Source: Draconibacterium aestuarii (GTDB lineage Bacteria; Bacteroidota; Bacteroidia; Bacteroidales; Prolixibacteraceae). Taken from it: DNA of 64,000 nt. Position 1 is the first letter of the stretch. Each line of letters opens with the position of its first letter. Position numbers and translations under genes: made by a program. The notes beneath the pieces are model-generated. The model did no database searches. It worked only from the letters and a program-made list of their open reading frames with translations, and was not told the origin of the DNA. This document shows, piece after piece, positions 37,285 to 46,300 of this stretch. The DNA is taken from NCBI GenBank assembly GCA_026671195.1, contig JAPOHD010000017.1, positions 120,132 through 184,131 on the forward strand, in the 5' to 3' direction.

Positions 37285-38904
37285 CTAGTATTTAATAAGA
37301 TACATGGGCTGCAAAACATCATCACGGGTTTTCGGATTTACAAAGCGTCCTCCCCTGTTTAAATACAAATGCTTGTATTCGATTATCGTATCCGGCTCAA
37401 ACGTCAACTTATCGAGTTCTATTAATCCATCAGGATCGGTAAACACCCAACTGCCTTTTACTCCTGCAATTTGCTCCATCTCCTCGTCAGAATAAATCTG
37501 CTTTGCTTGTGGTTCGCTGTAAAAAAACAATTCGTATTGCGGGTACTTATAATTATATAATGTATCGCCTGGTTTTGCATGTTCGTTAAAATAACGAGCG
37601 GCCTTTGGTGGCGCCTGAAAACCGAACATGTACGGATAAACATGCACATTAAACAAGAACATTAAAACAGAAAAAGTTACAATTGAAGGCATAAGCAGTT
37701 TTGCCACCTCTTCCCGAACCTTATACCGGAGATAAACAGTAATTACACCTCCAATAATGGACAATAACAATACAAAAACCGAATGCACAGGGAAAAGATA
37801 ACCCAGAATCAATACGATAAAATTCCATAAAATAATTACAACTACAGTCTGCGTATGTCCAAATACCTTTAGCAGCTTACTTTTCCCGATCAAAGCAATG
37901 TCAACCCACTTGGCAATTAAAACCGCCATTAACGGAACTACACCAAACACATAATTTGGCAGCTGACTGCTTGAAGCATTAATTATTACAAAAAAAATCC
38001 AGATACCGGTAAAAGTAAAATATTCGTTTGCACGAAACCGACTTCTAATTAAATGTCGAATTTCAGAGAAAGCGGAAATAAAAAACATTAAACTCCAGGG
38101 CAATAACAAATATGCCAAACTATGTACATAAAAAATGGGGTCGTTTACTGCCTGAACATACGAGCCGGTTATTCTTCCAACATTATTATCCCAAAAGAAA
38201 AACCGAATTCCCTCCCAGCCAAACTGATTCCACAAACCAATTAATGCAGGGCTTGCAACAACAAATGCTAAAACCGCCCCCAGGTACCAGCGAATATTTA
38301 GCAAAAACCGAAAATCTTTTCGAAGTAAAAGATGCCCCAAAACCGCGAATGCCACCAAAATACCACCCAAAGGCCCTTTGCAAAGCATCGACAAACCAAT
38401 AGCAGCAAAACCGACAATCCAGTGTTTGTCCCTTTTTGTTTTGATAAACTCAAAAAGTTGCCACAACGCCAATGTCACAAAAGCCTGAAACGGAGTATCA
38501 GTGTGAATATCCATACTGTACAACGAATAAATGAGCGAAAAAAACAAAAAGACAGCAGTAAACATTCCTACCCTCCTGTTGTACAAACTTTTACCCAATT
38601 GAAATGCCCAGTAAAAGCCGGCAAACACCAACAACAAAACAGGCAGTTTAAACCAGAAATTCGAAATTCCACCTATTGTAAACCCTAACGCACCCATCCA
38701 AAAAAGCAGGGGTGGTTTTTGATCATAGGCCTGACCATGAACAGTGAGGTTAATATAGTTACCATTTTGAAATATTTCCTTGGCTACTGTCGCATATTTC
38801 CCGGCATCGCGGGTAAAATCGATAGCCAGCCCCGCGAAATAAGCCCAAACACCAATGGCAACAGCACAAAAAAACAGTATTCTCGCAGTATTATTTTTAA
38901 ACAT
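37285..38904 (-). CDS. GT39-type membrane glycosyltransferase, subtype A
   Basis: From ATG 38904 the product is 539 residues; the frame opens 6 codons earlier with TTG, which I do not prefer. It is polytopic, with FTRDAGKYATVAKEIFQNGNYINLTVHGQAYDQKPPLLFWMG in the first loop, the same arrangement as the 33988-35634 product, and shared segments such as LPVLL, SIYSLYSMDIHTD and KGPLGG. It probably transfers a sugar from a polyprenyl-phosphate donor. It is the first gene of a tightly packed three-gene group. Confidence 0.82.
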   Translation of the reverse strand: MFKNNTARILFFCAVAIGVWAYFAGLAIDFTRDAGKYATVAKEIFQNGNYINLTVHGQAYDQKPPLLFWMGALGFTIGGISNFWFKLPVLLLVFAGFYWAFQLGKSLYNRRVGMFTAVFLFFSLIYSLYSMDIHTDTPFQAFVTLALWQLFEFIKTKRDKHWIVGFAAIGLSMLCKGPLGGILVAFAVLGHLLLRKDFRFLLNIRWYLGAVLAFVVASPALIGLWNQFGWEGIRFFFWDNNVGRITGSYVQAVNDPIFYVHSLAYLLLPWSLMFFISAFSEIRHLIRSRFRANEYFTFTGIWIFFVIINASSSQLPNYVFGVVPLMAVLIAKWVDIALIGKSKLLKVFGHTQTVVVIILWNFIVLILGYLFPVHSVFVLLLSIIGGVITVYLRYKVREEVAKLLMPSIVTFSVLMFLFNVHVYPYMFGFQAPPKAARYFNEHAKPGDTLYNYKYPQYELFFYSEPQAKQIYSDEEMEQIAGVKGSWVFTDPDGLIELDKLTFEPDTIIEYKHLYLNRGGRFVNPKTRDDVLQPMYLIKY

Positions 38905-39127
38905 ATTAAAACAAAGCTTCAATTTGAATTCGGGTTAAAGATCGTATCTTTTTATCATGCAAAAATACGAACAAATGAAGTTAAAACTTCTTAGAATACC
39001 AATTACCAACGATTACGATAACATTAAAAACACACCTCTGACACGGCAATATCCAGATCACCCATTAAAACCTTCCTTACAGAAGCACGGGCGGCAAGAA
39101 AAAAAATAAGTAAATCTGAAAATCAAA

Positions 39128-39784
39128 TTAAGAAAGAACACTCTCCTTTTCGTTAACCGGTTCAACAAAAACCAATAGCAACATCACCACAAACAAAGCT
39201 TCCCACAGTTCCCAAATTCGCAAATCAGGAACCATTAAAATGATTCCGGTACAAACCAACATAATCACAGTATGTTTGATTTTCGGAAGTTGAATCCCGA
39301 ACAAATCAACCAAATTCTGAAAGAAATTCCACCGGCGGTAGAATAGAAGCGACAACACAAAATAAAAGCCAAAAACCAGCACCATACCCTGCGAAAATAT
39401 TAACTTATTAATTTTCACCCCATTAATTTCAAGGTTATGCAAATTTGTTTCGTTTTGTAAATTATTCTGCACAAAAAACTCTCCCGACTCAATTGAAAGT
39501 ATGCGTTGCCCCCACGAAATTTCTTCGCCAAATCCAAAAAATGCCCCCACAATTATCAATACATTTAATACAGTCCAGTATTTATTCCTGGTTTCCCGGG
39601 TTTTAATAAAACGCAACAAAAACAGTATTGATATTCCGAGCAAAACGAGTGCTGTTATATTTTCAAACACACCATCTTCAGCTACCATTTTATGATAAAT
39701 CTCCTCGGCATAATAAAAAGTGGAAGCCGCAATTAACGCAGCAACAATAATAACATATGCTATAATTTTCAATACTCGTTCCAT
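39128..39784 (-). CDS. Small polytopic membrane protein with GEEISWGQ motif
   Basis: From ATG 39784 the product is 218 residues (an upstream TTG would add 6). About six membrane helices are predicted. The conserved-looking GFGEEISWGQRIL segment (about residue 91) sits at a helix end and holds two adjacent Glu and a Trp, and is followed by a soluble stretch ESGEFFVQNNLQNETNLHNLEINGV. I know this pattern from unnamed membrane proteins often near glycosyltransferases, but no function is established to my knowledge. Here it lies between two GT39 genes on the same strand, with 223 and 116 bp gaps. Confidence 0.6.
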   Translation of the reverse strand: MERVLKIIAYVIIVAALIAASTFYYAEEIYHKMVAEDGVFENITALVLLGISILFLLRFIKTRETRNKYWTVLNVLIIVGAFFGFGEEISWGQRILSIESGEFFVQNNLQNETNLHNLEINGVKINKLIFSQGMVLVFGFYFVLSLLFYRRWNFFQNLVDLFGIQLPKIKHTVIMLVCTGIILMVPDLRIWELWEALFVVMLLLVFVEPVNEKESVLS

Positions 39785-39900
39785 ACTACTTCTTCGTTTC
39801 AATTACACAATTAAAGTCTTCCGATTTTTAATCGGGACAACAAAATTAATAACATTCCATTAACAATTTGGGAAGGTAGAAAAAAAATACACACAAAGCT

Positions 39901-41547
39901 TTATTGTTTGGGCTTACCAATTAAATACTTTTTCCCTTTGTCTTGCAATTCAAGAATGGTATTGCGAAGATAGGCTGGGAATTTATCTGCAGGAATACTG
40001 GTAAAGGTTTTCGAACCGGGATAAATATCGTAGTTATCCAGCGTTAAACGACCGGCTTCTTTTTCCCTAAAAACAATCAGATGATTCGAATTATCAGGCA
40101 AGGTATATATTGTATCCATACTTACAATATTCAGTTGCCCACGACTTTGAACTCTTGTATTTGCAGGAATACCAACATGGCCGTAAATATAAACTTCATC
40201 CTGCTCGTTTTCCAGGTGTTTCTCCAATTCAACCGCCAGTTGTTTGGCTGGGACCGGCGTTAATACCGGATACAACAACACATGTGCACTGAAGTACAAT
40301 AGAAGCAATCCATTAGCTATTAAAATTTCTTTTGGAACATTTTTAAAAGCTCCGCCAAAGTATACCGTGGCCAAAACCACAACAACCAAAACACCTGCCA
40401 TTAAAATCGGATAAAATGCAACAAATGCAAGAGTCAATACTGCTATAAACAAAACGAACAAATTCAGCCCAATAAAAACATTCAGAATAGTTTGTTGGAA
40501 TTTTGTCTTTGAATGAACTAAATAATACGCCACAAACATCGAAAACAAAGGAATACATGGCAAAACATACCGATCGTAGAATTTGAATACCGAAGCTGCC
40601 ATAAGAATAATCAACAAAATCCAGGTAATTACAAATCCTATAATTGCCTTTATATCGGTTCCGCTTTTTTTAATACTACTTCTCAGTTCTTTCGGCCTCG
40701 AAAAAAATAACAATACCCAGGGAACCATAAACAACACAAGATTTAATATCCCAAGCATACCATTTCCTGCAACCTGCACAATTTTCGATGAAACACGGTC
40801 GCCCACCTGATCTGCAAAAAATACATCAAGATACCCTGATCCATGTAAAATATACATCAATACAAACCAACTTAAAGCCACAACAACCGAAAAAAACATC
40901 GACACCGGCTCGAGTAACTTTTTAACCACAACACGTTTCCAGGGATTTAAAACAAGGAACAAAACACTTACTCCGGCAAAAGCCGCTGCCGGTATTCCTT
41001 TTGTTTCGAAAGCAAGCGCTGCCCCCAGGTAGGCCATCCAGTAATACATCTTCGATGGTTTATCCTGCAACATTATTTCCAGAAACCCCCAGGCACTTAC
41101 AGTTAAAAACAACACCAATAATATGTCGGGAATTGACCGGCTGGCACTCATTAACACAAGTGGATTGGAGGCCACAACAAAGGCAGTAAGTATGGCCACT
41201 TTTTTGTTTTTCAATAAAGAGTTGGCCATTAAATAGCTTACCGCTACCAACAACGCTCCAGCTATCCAGAAGAAAAAACGTGATCCCAATGGAGATACAC
41301 CAAAAATTTTATATCCGCTCATCAACACCCAATAGGTTACAATTGGTTTTTTAAAACGCGGCGTTTCACCATCCGATTGATAAGGAGTGAAACAATCGTC
41401 TTTTTCCATCATATAAATAACCGCATCGGTGTAACGTTTTTCATCGGCATGAAAAAAAAGATAATCCAGAGCACTGGGTGCCGAAAAAAACAAAAACAAA
41501 ATCGGAATAACGATTAATGCGTATTTCTGCAGTTGCGTAAAACTCAT
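39901..41547 (-). CDS. GT39-type membrane glycosyltransferase, subtype B
   Basis: The frame runs to ATG 41595, but MSFTQLQKYALIVIPILFL from ATG 41547 aligns with the start of the paralogue at 37282, so I choose it (548 residues). First-loop sequence HADEKRYTDAVIYMMEKDDCFTPYQSDG, then TPRFKKPIVTYWVLMSGYKIFGVSPLGSRFFFW. It is closely similar to 35636-37282 throughout. Predicted polytopic GT39/PMT-like transferase on the outer face of the inner membrane. It is the most upstream gene of the minus-strand glycosyltransferase block. Confidence 0.82.
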   Translation of the reverse strand: MSFTQLQKYALIVIPILFLFFSAPSALDYLFFHADEKRYTDAVIYMMEKDDCFTPYQSDGETPRFKKPIVTYWVLMSGYKIFGVSPLGSRFFFWIAGALLVAVSYLMANSLLKNKKVAILTAFVVASNPLVLMSASRSIPDILLVLFLTVSAWGFLEIMLQDKPSKMYYWMAYLGAALAFETKGIPAAAFAGVSVLFLVLNPWKRVVVKKLLEPVSMFFSVVVALSWFVLMYILHGSGYLDVFFADQVGDRVSSKIVQVAGNGMLGILNLVLFMVPWVLLFFSRPKELRSSIKKSGTDIKAIIGFVITWILLIILMAASVFKFYDRYVLPCIPLFSMFVAYYLVHSKTKFQQTILNVFIGLNLFVLFIAVLTLAFVAFYPILMAGVLVVVVLATVYFGGAFKNVPKEILIANGLLLLYFSAHVLLYPVLTPVPAKQLAVELEKHLENEQDEVYIYGHVGIPANTRVQSRGQLNIVSMDTIYTLPDNSNHLIVFREKEAGRLTLDNYDIYPGSKTFTSIPADKFPAYLRNTILELQDKGKKYLIGKPKQ

Positions 41548-41684
41548 AATAGATTTAACTAACAGTGGCTTTAAATTAATTCTAAGCTCAGTCATTCAGA
41601 ATAGAATGGCAAAAATCGTTATTTTTTTTCAGAAATAACAAAATGAACTCCTGCAAAGCAACACAAGCTTTTCATTTGAAATCC

Positions 41685-41692
41685 TATCTTTG
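41685..41692 (+). promoter_or_regulatory. -7 box of argH
   Basis: TATCTTTG fits TAnnTTTG. No clear -33 box. Transcripts would carry a leader of about 85 nt. Confidence 0.55.
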
Positions 41693-41730
41693 CAATTTGT
41701 AATATTAATTGAGAGAGAAGTAGACGATTA

Positions 41731-41751
41731 CCAAAAGTTTCCGACTTTTGG
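41731..41751 (+). promoter_or_regulatory. Hairpin in the argH leader
   Basis: CCAAAAGT and ACTTTTGG enclose TTCCG; a pyrimidine-rich tract (TTTCCATCTTCC) follows before the ATG. It may be a regulatory stem, but no leader peptide is seen. Confidence 0.4.
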
Positions 41752-41783
41752 TTTCCATCTTCCATCTTCTAATTTTTTTCATC

Positions 41784-43115
41784 ATGAAACTCTGGGATAA
41801 AGGAACACCTGTTAATAAAGCCATTGAAGATTTTACCGTTGGCAAAGACCGCGAACTGGATTTATACCTTGCCTCGCACGATATTTTGGGTTCGATGGCA
41901 CACGTTACGATGCTCGAATCGGTGGGATTACTGGAAAAAGAAGAACTACCGGTTTTACTCGGACAACTAAAAAAACTGCATGACGAAGCCGAAGCAGGAA
42001 ACTTTATTATTGAAGATGGCGTGGAAGATGTACACTCGCAAGTTGAATTTTTGCTGACACAGGAATTGGGCGATCTTGGTAAAAAAATCCACAGCGGACG
42101 TTCGCGAAACGACCAGGTTTTACTCGACTTAAAACTTTTTACCCGCGATGCCATAAAAGAAATAGTAGAAAGCACCTCATCGCTAATAGAAGATTTACTG
42201 GCTCGTGCTAACGAAACCAAAGACATCTTACTCCCGGGCTACACACATCTTCAGGTGGCTATGCCATCGTCGTTTGGACTGTGGTTTAGCGCTTATGCAG
42301 AAAGTTTAACCGACGATCTCGAATTGTTACATTCGGCTTTTAAAATCACCAACCAAAATCCGCTGGGTTCTGCTGCAGGTTATGGTTCATCATTTCCCCT
42401 AAACCGGCAATTAACCACCGATCTGCTTGGATTCAACAACATGAACTACAACGTAGTTTACGCCCAAATGGGCCGCGGCAAAGTAGAGAAAATTGTGTCG
42501 TTTGCGCTGGCAAATATTGCTTCAACACTATCAAAACTGGCCTACGATGTATGCCTGTTTATGAGCCAGAACTTTAATTTTGTGAGTTTGCCCGCCGAGT
42601 TCACCACCGGATCGAGCATTATGCCTCACAAAAAAAATCCAGATGTTTTTGAACTTACCCGTGCACGCTGCAACAAGCTCCAGGGTATTCCTGCTCAGAT
42701 CGGATTGATAATCAACAACCTGCCAAGTGGCTATTTCCGCGACCTGCAAATGGTAAAAGAAGTATTCCTTCCGGCTTTTAAAGAGATGAACGATTGCCTG
42801 AACATTGTAGCACTGGCCGTTAAAAACATGACGGTTAACAATAATATTCTTGCCGATGAGAAATACAACTATCTTTTTAGTGTTGAAGAAGTTAACAAAC
42901 TGGTATTGCAGGGAATTCCTTTTCGGGAAGCTTACAAACAAGTAGGAGCCCAAATTGAAAGCAACAACTTTACCCCAGAAAAGAAAGTAAATCACGTTCA
43001 CGAAGGCAGCATTGGAAATTTATGTCTGAACGAAATATTAAATAAGTATAAAGCTGTTGTTTCTGAATTTAATTTTGAAAAAATTGAAACGGCCAAAAAA
43101 GAACTTCTCTCATAA
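41784..43115 (+). CDS. argH: Argininosuccinate lyase
   Basis: From ATG 41784 the product is 443 residues, MKLWDKG being the family start (the frame goes 12 codons further back). It shows the fumarase/ASL superfamily motifs HSGRSRNDQ (about 100-108), the catalytic-loop signature GSSIMPHKKNP (about 276-286), and the substrate His/Thr in GYTHLQVAMP. It cleaves argininosuccinate to arginine and fumarate. No other arg genes are adjacent. A palindrome 15 bp behind the stop may be its terminator. Confidence 0.95.
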   Translation: MKLWDKGTPVNKAIEDFTVGKDRELDLYLASHDILGSMAHVTMLESVGLLEKEELPVLLGQLKKLHDEAEAGNFIIEDGVEDVHSQVEFLLTQELGDLGKKIHSGRSRNDQVLLDLKLFTRDAIKEIVESTSSLIEDLLARANETKDILLPGYTHLQVAMPSSFGLWFSAYAESLTDDLELLHSAFKITNQNPLGSAAGYGSSFPLNRQLTTDLLGFNNMNYNVVYAQMGRGKVEKIVSFALANIASTLSKLAYDVCLFMSQNFNFVSLPAEFTTGSSIMPHKKNPDVFELTRARCNKLQGIPAQIGLIINNLPSGYFRDLQMVKEVFLPAFKEMNDCLNIVALAVKNMTVNNNILADEKYNYLFSVEEVNKLVLQGIPFREAYKQVGAQIESNNFTPEKKVNHVHEGSIGNLCLNEILNKYKAVVSEFNFEKIETAKKELLS

Positions 43116-43130
43116 CACAGATAAGCTACT

Positions 43131-43156
43131 GAAAATGTGACAAATGTCACGTTTTC
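43131..43156. promoter_or_regulatory. 26-bp palindrome between argH and gltB (operator or terminator)
   Basis: Two 12-nt arms around a 2-nt centre match at all but one position, which becomes G-U in RNA. The centre TGTGACAAATGTCAC fits the Crp/Fnr pattern TGTGA-N6-TCAC. Followed by a TTTTC tract of the arm itself. It lies 15 bp after argH and about 88 bp before the gltB -33 box, so either a terminator or an operator is possible. Confidence 0.5.
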
Positions 43157-43243
43157 GTATCAAACATCAGTCCACATACGCGTATCTCTGTAAAAATCAA
43201 AGGTTAATTGTATGTTATTAAACACAATTTAATTGATCGCCGA

Positions 43244-43274
43244 TTGGAAACTTTCTTGTGATTGTTTATTTTTG
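43244..43274 (+). promoter_or_regulatory. Bacteroidota-type promoter of gltB
   Basis: TTG (43244-43246), a 20-bp spacer and TATTTTTG (43267-43274, TAnnTTTG) place the start of transcription near 43,280, about 100 nt before gltB. Confidence 0.6.
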
Positions 43275-43315
43275 ATTTCACTTCGTAAGTAAAAAACTGT
43301 TTTCGCTTACAATTT

Positions 43316-43354
43316 AGCAGCTTTTGGTTTTGACAGCACCGGTAGCTGCTTTTT
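43316..43354 (+). promoter_or_regulatory. Terminator-like hairpin in the gltB leader
   Basis: AGCAGCT (43316-43322) and AGCTGCT (43344-43350) pair, followed by TTTT. A second imperfect hairpin (GTAAG with CTTAC, about 43286-43310) lies just before. Together they could form an attenuator. Confidence 0.5.
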
Positions 43355-43381
43355 ATGCGAATTTTAAAGAGAAAGGAAAAA

Positions 43382-46300
43382 ATGATGCAGACAAAAAAAC
43401 CTGTAGCAAGGGGATTGTACCGCCCTGAATTTGAACACGGGAGCTGTGGTATCGGATTTGTGGCAAACCTAAAGGGTAGGAAACAACACAGTGTGATTTC
43501 CGATGCTTTGTCGATGCTGGCCCGCATGGAACACCGCGGAGGCACCGGGTTTGATATTAAGAGTGGCGATGGAGCAGGGATTTTATCACAAATTCCGCAT
43601 GAACTTTTTATGGAAGAATGTCCCAAACAGGGTATCAAAATGCCTCAATTTGGAGAATATGGTGTAGCCATGATTTTCTTCCCAAAAGATGACAGAAAAC
43701 GATCAGAATGTAAAGATATAATCGGTCGAAACCTGAAAAAATTTGGATTGCCATATTTAGGGTATCGTAAAGTGCCTGTAGACAATTCGGACTTAGGCCG
43801 TGACTCGCTGGCTACTGAACCGTATGTTCAGCAATTGTTTATTGCTAAACCTGATGGAATGAGCCTTGAAGAGTTTGATCGAAAACTTTTCGTTTTTAGA
43901 AAATATACTGAGCGTTTAGCACGAGAATCTGTTGCAGGACTAGGCTACAATGGATTAGATATTATTTCTTGTTCTTATAAAACAATCATTTATAAAGGAC
44001 AATTAACAACCGAACAGGTTTCTTTATACTTTAAGGACCTTACAAATCCGTTGGCCGTAAGTGCAATTGCCTTGGTGCATTCCCGCTTCTCAACCAACAC
44101 ATTCCCTTCATGGAAACTGGCTCAGCCGTTCCGTTTTATTGCACACAACGGCGAAATCAATACCAACAAGGGCAATATCAACTGGATGCGTGCGCGCGAA
44201 GTCTTACTGCAATGTTCGGTTTTTACCCGTGAAGAACTGGAAATGATTTTCCCGATTTGTGATGTGCGCGATTCAGATAGTGCCAACCTGGATATGGCTA
44301 TCGAAATGCTTGTATTAAGCGGACGATCATTACCTCAAGTATTAATGATGCTGATTCCGGAAGCATGGCAGAATGATCCGGATATGGACCCGAAGAAGAA
44401 AGAGTTTTACGAATTCTATTCTGCCATGATGGAGCCATGGGATGGCCCTGCTTCGGTATGTTTCACCGATGGAGTACTGGTTGGTGCAACCTTAGACCGT
44501 AACGGACTGCGTCCATCACGTTATTGCTTAACCGATGACGACACATTAATAATGGCATCAGAAACGGGTGCAATTGATGTTCCTCACGACAAAGTTGTTC
44601 TTAGAGGACGACTACAGCCGGGAAAAATGTTTGTGGCTGATTTGGAGCAAGGCCGCATTATTTCTGATGAAGAAGTAAAAGCAGGTATTTGCTCGGGGCA
44701 ACCTTATGGCGAATGGGTGAAAAATAATATGACTCACCTTGATGACCTTCCATCGATTCCTGATTTGGAATTAAAAGACCCGGATCAGAAAACAATATTC
44801 AGAAGACAAAAAGCTTTTGGATTTACCCACGAAGACATTGAGGTAATTTTAAAGCCGATGGCGACAACCGGAGGCGAGGCCCTTGGCTCAATGGGTGCCG
44901 ATAATCCATTGGCTGTATTATCTGATCGTCCGGTGCATTTGGCACACTACTTTAAACAATTATTTGCCCAGGTAACCAATCCACCAATCGACCCAATCAG
45001 GGAACGTATTGTTATGGATTTAAGAACTTATGTGGGTGGCTTTAAAAATATATTGACTGAGTCGGCAGAACACTGCCGCCGTATTGCAATTCCACAACCG
45101 GTATTAACAAACGAGCAGTTGGTTAAACTGGCTTATGTGGATCATACACATTTCCAAACCAAAAAAATCAGTATTGTTTTCCACGCAAATGGCGAGCCCG
45201 GAACTTTGGAAAACAAACTGGAGCGTTTGTGTCAGTACGTGGAAGATGCCATTGATGAAGCTTATTCAATCATCTTGTTATCTGACTTTGCAATCAGCAC
45301 CGATCACGCACCAATTCCCTCGTTATTAGCTGCTTCTGCAGTTCACCACCACCTGATTCGTGTTGGGAAACGTGGAAAGGCCGATATTATTATCGAAGCA
45401 GGTGATGTACGCGAAGTTCATCATTTTGCAACATTGCTGGGATATGGAGTTTCTGCTATTAACCCATACATGGCCATTGATACGATTAAACAAATGGTAT
45501 CGGATGGTATTCTTGGAGATATTACAAAAGAGCAAGCTATTCAAAATTACGTAAAAGCTATTGGTGGCGGTTTGTTGAAAGTATTCTCAAAAATGGGAAT
45601 CTCAACTTTAGCCTCTTACCAGGGTGCGCAAATTTTTGAGGCCGTAGGTTTGAAACAGGAGGTAGTAGACAAATATTTTACGGGAACAGTTAGTCGTATT
45701 GAAGGATTAGGACTCGATGACATAGCAAAAGAAGCTATGTCAAGACATCGACAGGGATATCCTACCCGATTAGGCGGTTCGAAAGTATTAGATCCTGGAG
45801 GCGAATACCACTGGAGAAAAGATGGAGAACGCCACTTACTTACTCCAACAGCTATTCAGTTATTACAGGAAGCAACAAGAAATAACAATTACGGCAAGTA
45901 TAAAAAATTCTGTTCCGAGGTTGATGAGCAGGCAGAAGCTGCTTGTACGCTGCGTGGATTAATGGACTTCAAATCAGATCGTGAACCAATTCCGATTGAT
46001 GAAGTTGAACCGGCTAAAAATATCCTGACCCGCTTTGCAACAGGAGCTATGTCGTTTGGTTCTATTTCGTGGGAAGCCCACACCACTTTGGCAATTGCAA
46101 TGAACCGTATAGGTTCGAAATCAAACTCAGGCGAAGGCGGTGAAGATCCGGTTCGTTATACAAAACTTCCAAACGGAGATGATATGTGTTCTGCAACAAA
46201 GCAGATTGCATCCGGGCGTTTTGGGGTAAACAGTTATTACCTGAGTATGGCCAAAGAGCTTCAAATTAAAATGGCTCAGGGGGCAAAACCAGGCGAAGGT

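Noticed and set aside
43204..43638. Minus-strand ORF of 144 codons at the gltB start
   Set aside because: Antisense to the gltB coding region and its leader; no family signal.
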